Below the pieces are notes generated by a model. It searched no databases. It had not been told where the DNA came from and saw only the letters and a program-made list of their open reading frames with translations. A stretch of DNA of 12,313 nt from Desulfocapsa sp. GTDB taxonomy: Bacteria; Desulfobacterota; Desulfobulbia; Desulfobulbales; Desulfocapsaceae. Every line of letters begins with the position of its first letter. The first letter of the stretch is position 1. The stretch covers positions 3,561-15,873 of the forward strand of contig JAOZLI010000030.1 of the NCBI GenBank assembly GCA_029934915.1. The letters are read 5' to 3'. Positions 7,328-12,313 of this stretch are shown in pieces. A program made the position numbers and the translations under genes.

Positions 7328-8313
7328 GAAATTTGATATTTCTTTTCTTTAGAACTCTTCTCGTAGGCGGCAATGATTTTTTGTACCAGGGGATGACGCA
7401 CTACGTCCTGTTTCGTGAAATTACAAACCTTAATACCTTTAATGTTCTGTAGAATCTTTTTTGCGTGGCGCAGTCCAGATTGCTCGGACCGGGGAAGATC
7501 AATCTGGGTGATGTCACCGGTTATAACAGCAGAAGAGTCAAACCCCATACGGGTTAAAAACATTTTCATCTGTTCTCTGGTAGTATTCTGGGCTTCGTCC
7601 AAAATGATAAAGGCATTATTTAATGTTCGGCCTCGCATAAATGCCAAAGGGGCAATTTCAATGGTACCGTCTTCAATCAATGCGCTGCTTTTTTCCGCAC
7701 CAAGCATATCACTGAGTGCATCGTAAAGAGGGCGTAAGTAGGGGTTTACTTTCTGGGCTATATCCCCTGGAAGAAAACCAAGTTTTTCTCCTGCTTCAAC
7801 TGCCGGGCGTGTGAGGATAATAGATCGTACCTGACCTGTGACCAAAGCAGAAACAGCCATGGCAACGGCCAGGTAGGTCTTACCGGTTCCGGCAGGTCCT
7901 ATGCCAACTACAATGTCATTGTTGCGAATGGCATCAATATACTGTTTTTGATTTTGGGTCTTGGGAGAGATAATGCGGTTCTGGGCAGTGATATACACCT
8001 TATCCAGAAATATTTTATCAAGCCGTGCAGCAGGTGTTACTTCAAGTACCTGTAGACCAAAGGCAAAATCAGAGCTGTAGACCTGAAAGCCTTTATCAAT
8101 TAATCCATAAAACTGATCCAGAAGATCGGCTGCAAGTGTAACCTCATGTTCGAGACCGCAGAGTGTAACTCCATTGCCTCGAACATGAATTTGGACTCCA
8201 GCTCTCTGTTCAACAAGCTGCAGATTTCTATTGAACTCACCATAAAGGATTGCCGCCTGATTGTTATCAGCAAAGGTGAGATCCTGGCTGATACTATTTG
8301 CCAAGTTTTTCAT
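7324..8313 (-). CDS. PhoH-family ATPase (YbeZ-like)
   Basis: A 329-residue cytoplasmic P-loop protein of the PhoH/YbeZ family, an RNA-associated ATPase typically encoded beside ybeY. An N-terminal KH-like segment (about 22-70) precedes the ATPase core, which has Walker A GPAGTGKT (139-146), Walker B IILDEAQN (236-243), the family stretch TRPAVEAGEKLGFLPGD, and a sensor motif VITGDITQIDLP. ATG at 8313 is preferred; a TTG immediately before it is also possible. The start lies inside the preceding DsbA-like gene (20-bp overlap) with only a weak GAAG ribosome binding site, so translation is probably coupled. At the other end TGA overlaps the ybeY ATG by 4 bases. The phoH-ybeY order is a common bacterial arrangement and suggests a shared role in ribosome and RNA maintenance. 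Confidence 0.93.
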   Translation of the reverse strand: MKNLANSISQDLTFADNNQAAILYGEFNRNLQLVEQRAGVQIHVRGNGVTLCGLEHEVTLAADLLDQFYGLIDKGFQVYSSDFAFGLQVLEVTPAARLDKIFLDKVYITAQNRIISPKTQNQKQYIDAIRNNDIVVGIGPAGTGKTYLAVAMAVSALVTGQVRSIILTRPAVEAGEKLGFLPGDIAQKVNPYLRPLYDALSDMLGAEKSSALIEDGTIEIAPLAFMRGRTLNNAFIILDEAQNTTREQMKMFLTRMGFDSSAVITGDITQIDLPRSEQSGLRHAKKILQNIKGIKVCNFTKQDVVRHPLVQKIIAAYEKSSKEKKYQIS

Positions 8314-9151
8314 CAATAAGCTTCTGCATTGCTTCCACTGTTCTGGTTTTGACCTTCACACCATTAATAAAAATAGTCGGTGTGCCGGTAACGCCAGCTT
8401 CTTTAGCGTCGCGAAGATCCCGGTCAAGCTTTTGTTTGATTTCTGGAGAAAGCATATCTTTCTGAAATTTCTCGATATCAAGATTCAGTTTTTTTGCAGT
8501 TTCCTGAATGCTTTCAGCAGTGATTTTAGGTGTTGCAAAAAGTTCATCATGAAATTCCCAGAATTTCCCCTGATTACCGGCAGAAAGAGCAGCAAGGGCT
8601 GCAGGAACTGCAAGCTTGTGGAAATTCAACGGCATGTTCTTAAAAACAATTTTTACGGTGTCTGGATTATGCTCGAGCACCTGCTCGAGTAGCGGCACAG
8701 CTTTGCCGCAGTGAGGTCATTGAAAATCCGTAAAAACGGCGATGGTAACCGGAGCATCCACTTTCCCAAGAAAAGGGGATCCAGCAGTATTGATATTGAC
8801 GATATAATCCATGGATAGACTGGTAAAAGTCTTGTCCTTATCATTCATTAAGTAAAGTTTTTCCCCGCGAGGTGCAATATCAATTGCAGAGACACCTTTC
8901 TTCACGTCCAGTTTGCCAATAAGATCTCCACCTGCGGTGTACACAAGGACTTTTTGTTGGTCTGTGAGGATAAAAACACGTTTACCATCTAAGGAATGAA
9001 CAATATCCAGAGGTTTATTGGGGAGTTCCCAGCTTTTCTCTTCCTGCCACTGAATCTGAGAAGATCCAGAAGCGTCACCAACTGCCAATGCAGAAGTAGC
9101 GGAAAAGGAAAGCATCAGTACGGCGCAAACCGTAAGATACTTTTTAATCAT
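8294..9151 (-). CDS. Exported DsbA-like thioredoxin-fold selenoprotein (in-frame UGA = Sec145)
   Basis: If the TGA at 8717-8719 is read as selenocysteine, this is one 285-residue protein. Residues 1-23 are a signal peptide ending in ALA, so it acts in the periplasm or is membrane-anchored. Residues about 35-125 resemble two or three strands-and-turns of a beta-propeller (LDIVHSLDGKRVFILTDQQK and SAIDIAPRGEKLYLMND). A DsbA/thioredoxin domain follows: APVTIAVFTDFQ, the active site U145-P-H-C148, the helical insertion, GKFWEFHDELF, and the cis-proline motif TGTPTIFING (Pro258). The TGA sits exactly where the first catalytic cysteine belongs, and the frame is open and well conserved on both sides. 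An AAGGAG ribosome binding site lies 5 nt before the ATG. Probable role: thiol-disulfide exchange or peroxide/disulfide reduction. It heads the phoH-ybeY-pdxJ operon. A nonsense mutation or sequencing error is the alternative reading. Confidence 0.82.
8672..8709 (-). promoter_or_regulatory. Candidate bacterial SECIS: two tandem hairpins after the UGA
   Basis: Two perfect stem-loops lie in the coding strand just after the UGA. Hairpin I (8692-8709) has a 6-bp stem GCGGCA/TGCCGC and a 6-nt loop AAGCTG beginning 14 nt after the UGA. Hairpin II (8672-8689) is CTCGAGCA-GG-TGCTCGAG; sterically it is a 7-bp stem closing the loop AGGT, about 34 nt after the UGA. Its GCAGGTGC apex resembles the AGGU apex of the E. 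coli fdhF SECIS, which SelB binds. Hairpin I has the more classical spacing and hairpin II the more classical loop; which one is functional cannot be settled by eye. Confidence 0.6.
8717..8719 (-). other. UGA codon probably recoded as selenocysteine
   Basis: The sense codons are GTT TTT ACG GAT TTT CAA TGA, then CCT CAC TGC GGC. Related thioredoxin-fold proteins have cysteine at this place, in a C-P-x-C motif. A TGA at the one residue where selenium would replace catalytic sulphur, with the frame unchanged afterwards, is the usual signature of selenocysteine insertion. Confidence 0.8.
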
Positions 9152-9229
9152 TATAACTCCTTTTTTTATGTTTATTTGGTAGTTTAGCTTTACCTTTAGA
9201 AGGTGGCTCGCTACGTATACAACGTGTCA

Positions 9230-9258
9230 CTTATAGTCACAGATAATCGTTTTTGCAA
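9230..9258 (-). promoter_or_regulatory. Possible sigma-70 promoter of the selenoprotein-phoH-ybeY-pdxJ operon
   Basis: On the minus strand TTGCAA (9253-9258, four of six -35 consensus bases) is followed after exactly 17 bp by TATAAG (9230-9235, five of six -10 bases). The start would be near 9223, giving a leader of about 70 nt before the DsbA-like ATG. GTGAC is repeated directly on either side of the -10 box. No other promoter was apparent in this gap. Confidence 0.5.
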
Positions 9259-9260
9259 GC

Positions 9261-9281
9261 AAAGCTATTTGATGTAGCTTT
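9261..9281. terminator. Weak hairpin between dacA and the selenoprotein operon, possible terminator
   Basis: AAAGCTA (9261-9267) and TAGCTTT (9275-9281) form a perfect 7-bp inverted repeat around a 7-nt loop. It lies 53 bp after the carboxypeptidase stop and just before the -35 box of the next operon, the right place for a terminator of the upstream minus-strand block. The stem is AT-rich and has no clean U run in the minus direction, so activity is doubtful. Confidence 0.3.
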
Positions 9282-9288
9282 CTTTTCC

Positions 9289-9330
9289 TTCGAAATTCGA
9301 CATTCCCTGTTCGATATTCGTTATTCTCTT
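9289..9330. repeat. Two-copy 21-bp imperfect tandem repeat
   Basis: The units at 9289-9309 and 9310-9330 begin TTCGAAATTCG and TTCGATATTCG and match at about 16 of 21 positions. They lie immediately downstream of the carboxypeptidase stop (9334). The ATTCG-rich composition looks like a dispersed intergenic element, but only these two units are visible here. Confidence 0.45.
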
Positions 9331-9333
9331 TGT

Positions 9334-10425
9334 CTACCTGTATCTCCAATTACGTTTTTTCTTCCTTTGGGTAAGAAAATAATCGAGTGCTCCATAAAGA
9401 AGAAAACCAAGAACAAGACCAATAAAAAACTTACCCCAGCCACTGCCTGCCTTTTTGGGCGGCTCTATTTCCTCCTGAATGACAGGTGCAAGTACCGGGG
9501 TGCTGCTCTTAGCCTCTACAAGCTTTTGGGCAGGTTCTTTCTGTTGCCCACCTGTGACTAGCTTTACAAGTGCTTCGTGGGTTGGTGGTACCATGGTGAA
9601 CCCCTTGGCGAGCAGCTCGATAGCCTTTGCATCACGGACTTTACGGTTTTTACTTCCCATAACAATGGCAATAATACGAACACCACTGCGTTTGGCGGTA
9701 GCGGCAATGGAAAATCCGGCTTTTACAAAATAACCGGTTTTCAAGCCATCACAGCCAGCATAATCTTCGAGAAGATGATTATGGGTTCGCATAACAAACT
9801 CTCCACCACGAAAATCACGCACTCTGGCTGAAGTGTAAAGAAAGACTTCCGGTTTTGTACTCAAGTATCTGCTCAGAGTTCCAAAATCACGGGCAGTACT
9901 CACATCAACACCTTGTCCTTTGGCAGGGGGGAGTCCATGAACGGAATAAAATCTGGTGTTTTTCATTCCAAGTTCCTGTGCTTTCTGGTTCATCATGGCA
10001 ACAAAGCCATCCTTGGAACCTGCCACATGTATAGCAAGTGCAACTGCAGCATCGTTGGCAGATTGAATCATCAATGCATAGAGTAAATCTTCAACAGGGA
10101 ATTGTTCCTTTGGGTCAAGATACACCTGTGATCCTCCCATTTTAGAGGCTTCCACAGTAATCTGGATCATATCGTCAAGCTGCAGGGTGCCCTGTTCAAT
10201 TTGTTCAAGAACAACCAAAAGTACCATAAGTTTCAAGGTACTGGCAGGATAAATCTGAGCATCCGCATTTTTTTCAAACAAGGTCTCCCCGGTGGCCGCA
10301 TTAAGGAGAATAGCAGAACGATAAGGTTCGGCAGAAACAGTGGTAATAGCGGCACGGTTGGCCAGACTTGTTGATGCATAAAACAGAATACAGAGTGTGA
10401 AAACAAAAAAGGAGTTGTGTTTCAT
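9334..10425 (-). CDS. D-alanyl-D-alanine carboxypeptidase (PBP5/6 family), C-terminal TM anchor
   Basis: A 363-residue low-molecular-weight penicillin-binding protein that trims the terminal D-alanine of peptidoglycan pentapeptides in the periplasm. The frame is open further upstream, but ATG at 10425 is chosen because it has a GAGGG ribosome binding site and begins a clear signal peptide (MKHNSFFVFTLCILFYASTSLA, cleavage near residue 22). The active-site triad is intact: S62-T-L-K65, S122-A-N124 and K229-T-G231. After the catalytic domain (to about 290) there is no room for the PBP5 beta-rich second domain; instead a Pro/Glu/Lys linker (about 295-328) leads to one hydrophobic helix (about 332-352) and a basic tail, so it is anchored by a real membrane span rather than an amphipathic helix. 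It starts 13 bp after the nitroreductase stop, so they are very likely cotranscribed. Confidence 0.9.
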   Translation of the reverse strand: MKHNSFFVFTLCILFYASTSLANRAAITTVSAEPYRSAILLNAATGETLFEKNADAQIYPASTLKLMVLLVVLEQIEQGTLQLDDMIQITVEASKMGGSQVYLDPKEQFPVEDLLYALMIQSANDAAVALAIHVAGSKDGFVAMMNQKAQELGMKNTRFYSVHGLPPAKGQGVDVSTARDFGTLSRYLSTKPEVFLYTSARVRDFRGGEFVMRTHNHLLEDYAGCDGLKTGYFVKAGFSIAATAKRSGVRIIAIVMGSKNRKVRDAKAIELLAKGFTMVPPTHEALVKLVTGGQQKEPAQKLVEAKSSTPVLAPVIQEEIEPPKKAGSGWGKFFIGLVLGFLLYGALDYFLTQRKKKRNWRYR

Positions 10426-10438
10426 ATTACCCTCGAGC

Positions 10439-11197
10439 TTACAGAGAACATTGTTTAGCGGATTTTCTTTTACCAACGGCAGCAGCATAGATAGTTGTTT
10501 CTTCACTGGCATCCAGGTCGATCAATGCATTAAGTTCATCATCATAGAATGCAGCGACGGGGCAACCACCATTCCCGGTGGCTTCTGCAGCCACAAGAAG
10601 ATTTTGGCAGATATGTCCGGCGTCGAGAAAAATGTAACGCATTCCACGATTACCATACTTGCTCATGCAACGTCTGATTACTGCTGACCAGAGAAAGCCT
10701 ACAGCTGCATTTCCCATAAATGTCTGATCAAGACAACATGCCGCAACTTCTTTTCCACAATCCTTGTCTCGCAGTTGTTCAAGACAGAAGTTTCTAGGAT
10801 CAAAATGGTATAGGCCAGGAGCTAATCCCTCGACCCGATTAGCAGATAAATAGGTCTCAATGGGATACAAAGCACCACCTGAAGGTGTTGCTCTAAAGGA
10901 GTAATCGCCTGACTTAGCCGTAATTCCCTGAGATGCCCAAAGCATAAAAGCAAGCTCATCAAATGTGACATCCTCAGGCTCATATTTTCGCAGGGATCGT
11001 CTTTTTTGGACGAGCGGGGTGATTCTTGCCTCGTCCAGACTCCAGTTAGTGGGGAGTTTAATCTTCTTGGCGTCAGGATACTCTTTAAATGTTTCAACCT
11101 GTGCAATTGCAGGACGTTGTATTTCTTTGATTGTTTCTCTTGTGTAGGTAGTTTCCCGTAAATAGCGGACTCCGGAGCATTCTTCAAGATCGGGCAT
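10439..11197 (-). CDS. SagB/ThcOx-type nitroreductase-fold flavoprotein
   Basis: A 252-residue flavin-dependent oxidoreductase of the nitroreductase superfamily, SagB/ThcOx subgroup. The motif QKRRSLRKYEPEDVTFDEL (about 65-82) provides the arginines expected to bind FMN phosphate; ATPSGGALYPIETY (about 103-116) and DAGHICQNLLVAAEA (192-206) are characteristic of the subgroup. The ATG at 11197 is chosen over an upstream in-frame start because AGGAA lies 7 nt before it and the longer version would run deep into rlmN. It overlaps the rlmN stop by 14 bp, so translation is probably coupled. SagB enzymes oxidise peptide azolines in bacteriocin synthesis, but no precursor peptide, cyclodehydratase or exporter is nearby. 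A general reductase role is at least as likely; the substrate is unknown. Confidence 0.85.
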   Translation of the reverse strand: MPDLEECSGVRYLRETTYTRETIKEIQRPAIAQVETFKEYPDAKKIKLPTNWSLDEARITPLVQKRRSLRKYEPEDVTFDELAFMLWASQGITAKSGDYSFRATPSGGALYPIETYLSANRVEGLAPGLYHFDPRNFCLEQLRDKDCGKEVAACCLDQTFMGNAAVGFLWSAVIRRCMSKYGNRGMRYIFLDAGHICQNLLVAAEATGNGGCPVAAFYDDELNALIDLDASEETTIYAAAVGKRKSAKQCSL

Positions 11198-12260
11198 CGT
11201 TTGGTTCCTGAGTTTGTTTTGCAAGTTGTCCACAGGCAGCGGAAATATCTTCGCCACGACTGGAACGTATAAATACCGAATAGCCCCCATCACGTACTAT
11301 GTTCTGAAACGCATAAATTCTGTTTCTGGATGTGGTTTTGTAAGGCAGGCCCGGCGATTCATTGTACTGAAGAAGGTTAACTTTACAAGGGATACCTCGT
11401 AAAATTCGTACTAATTCATGAGCATGCTCATCGGAGTCGTTAATTCCCTTAAGCAAAATATATTCGAACATGATGCGCTTGCGTTTAGCCAAAGGATAAT
11501 CACGACAAGCCTGTAGCAATACACTTAAGGGATAACGATTATTTACGGGCATGAGTTGATCTCTGGTTTCGTCATCAACACCGTGAAGTGAGATGGCCAG
11601 ATTAACATCTGTTTCAAGACCCAGTCGGTTCATATTTTTGACAATACCACAGGTCGAAACGGTTATTCGCCTGTTTGTCATATCAAGGCCACGCGGCTCT
11701 GTGAGGATGGAAATAGATTTGATAAGATTATCAATGTTGTTTAGAGGTTCTCCCATCCCCATAAACACCAGGTTTGTCACCCTGTCAGGGCCTATCAGTT
11801 TTCCCTTTGGTTCGTTTAATAGAAAATCCGAGACACTGCAGACCTGATTCACAATTTCAGAAGGGTTGAGATTTCGAATAAATCCCATGGTGGCAGTGAG
11901 GCAAAAAGAACAATTCATGGCACAGCCAACCTGTGAGGAAATACAAAGGGTGTTGCGGTCTGGTTCGGGAATCAGAACTGATTCGATAACTTTTCCATCC
12001 TCCAGAGTAAATGCAAACTTTACGCAGCCATCACTGGAGCGTTGAATAACAGGATCCTGAAAACGATACATGCGTGCATTTTCAGTAAGGCATGCCCGAA
12101 ACACCTTGGCAAGATCTGTCATTTGTGAGAACTCAGTTATACCTGGTCGATATAACCACGACATAATCTGTCTTCCACGAAAAGCAGGTTGGTCCAATGA
12201 TTCAACATACTGAACCAGTTCGTCCTGCGTTAAATTACGTAAATCTGTTTTTACAATCAT
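11184..12260 (-). CDS. rlmN: RlmN: 23S rRNA A2503 / tRNA A37 C2-methyltransferase (radical SAM)
   Basis: A 358-residue cytoplasmic radical SAM enzyme that methylates C2 of adenine 2503 in 23S rRNA and, in characterised homologues, A37 of some tRNAs, supporting translational fidelity. The 4Fe-4S cluster cysteines are C113, C117 and C120 in VGCAMNCSFC. The two further family cysteines, C106 (LCISSQ) and C343 (SSRGEDISAACGQLA), correspond to E. coli C118 and the methyl-carrying C355. A GMGEP motif (about 168-172) binds SAM, and the N-terminal FRGRQIMSWLY segment (27-37) is the usual accessory-domain signature. The length is a little short of E. coli RlmN but complete. ATG at 12260 is preceded by AGGA at suitable spacing. 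It heads the block rlmN - nitroreductase-like - carboxypeptidase. Confidence 0.97.
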   Translation of the reverse strand: MIVKTDLRNLTQDELVQYVESLDQPAFRGRQIMSWLYRPGITEFSQMTDLAKVFRACLTENARMYRFQDPVIQRSSDGCVKFAFTLEDGKVIESVLIPEPDRNTLCISSQVGCAMNCSFCLTATMGFIRNLNPSEIVNQVCSVSDFLLNEPKGKLIGPDRVTNLVFMGMGEPLNNIDNLIKSISILTEPRGLDMTNRRITVSTCGIVKNMNRLGLETDVNLAISLHGVDDETRDQLMPVNNRYPLSVLLQACRDYPLAKRKRIMFEYILLKGINDSDEHAHELVRILRGIPCKVNLLQYNESPGLPYKTTSRNRIYAFQNIVRDGGYSVFIRSSRGEDISAACGQLAKQTQEPNDARS

Positions 12261-12284
12261 TTGTGTCCTATTCCTGAAGGCCTA

Positions 12285-12313
12285 CATATAAACAAAATAT
12301 TTACAGCATTCAA
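12285..12313 (-). promoter_or_regulatory. Weak candidate promoter of rlmN
   Basis: On the minus strand TTGAAT (12308-12313) and TATATG (12285-12290) are 17 bp apart, each matching four of six consensus bases. The AT-rich spacer supports a promoter, but the window ends here and a better one may lie beyond. Confidence 0.3.

Noticed and set aside
8261..8692. 143-codon open frame on the plus strand
   Set aside because: It is antisense to the DsbA-like and phoH genes, and its predicted protein has no family features.
8717..9151. A stand-alone truncated secreted protein, or a pseudogene broken by a nonsense mutation
   Set aside because: The frame continues without any other defect through a complete thioredoxin fold, and the stop is exactly TGA at the catalytic cysteine with hairpins behind it; selenocysteine explains all of this more simply.
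10426..10512. N-terminal extension of the carboxypeptidase
   Set aside because: These codons overlap the end of the nitroreductase gene, and the ATG at 10425 begins a clean signal peptide with a ribosome binding site.
11198..11293. N-terminal extension of the nitroreductase-like protein
   Set aside because: It would run through the conserved end of rlmN; the ATG at 11197 has a well-spaced AGGAA.

Overview
The window looks like chromosomal DNA from an anaerobic Gram-negative bacterium. Desulfobacterota (Desulfobulbales-like) is my best guess. The Gram-negative reading rests on a FadL-type outer membrane barrel. The lineage guess rests on an in-frame UGA at a catalytic cysteine position (a probable selenoprotein, common in that phylum), a stand-alone FeoA, a cation diffusion facilitator with a NifX-like tail, and the general protein style. 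No rRNA, tRNA, CRISPR array, insertion sequence or phage gene was seen.

Left arm, plus strand (1-5822). Four co-directional genes: a protein cut by the window edge with a cyclic-nucleotide-binding domain followed by a SAM-dependent methyltransferase domain; a FadL/OmpP1-family outer membrane transporter; a hybrid sensor histidine kinase with about six N-terminal membrane segments and a C-terminal receiver; and a cation diffusion facilitator fused to a NifX/NifB-like domain. The last three are separated by only 35-37 bp. Methyltransferase, fatty-acid-type porin and membrane kinase together recall the logic of fatty-acid-methyl-ester signalling (Phc type), but this is only a hypothesis.

Centre (5789-6154). 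A small feoA on the minus strand converges on the cation diffusion facilitator gene, and their 3' ends overlap by 34 bp. It has its own near-consensus sigma-70 promoter.

Right arm, minus strand (6155-12313). Two operon-like blocks. The downstream block reads: DsbA-like thioredoxin-fold protein, then phoH, then a ybeY-pdxJ gene fusion, with overlapping ends throughout. The DsbA-like gene is interrupted only by a TGA at the first position of its active-site motif (U-P-H-C), followed at once by two perfect hairpins. It is best read as one 285-residue exported selenoprotein and is the most notable item in the window. The ybeY-pdxJ gene joins a 16S rRNA maturation RNase to a complete pyridoxine-5'-phosphate synthase in one frame, while keeping an internal ribosome binding site and ATG for the second half. 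The upstream block reads rlmN, then a SagB/ThcOx-type nitroreductase-fold protein, then a D-alanyl-D-alanine carboxypeptidase. The blocks are separated by about 180 bp holding a two-copy 21-bp repeat, a weak hairpin and a likely promoter for the selenoprotein operon.
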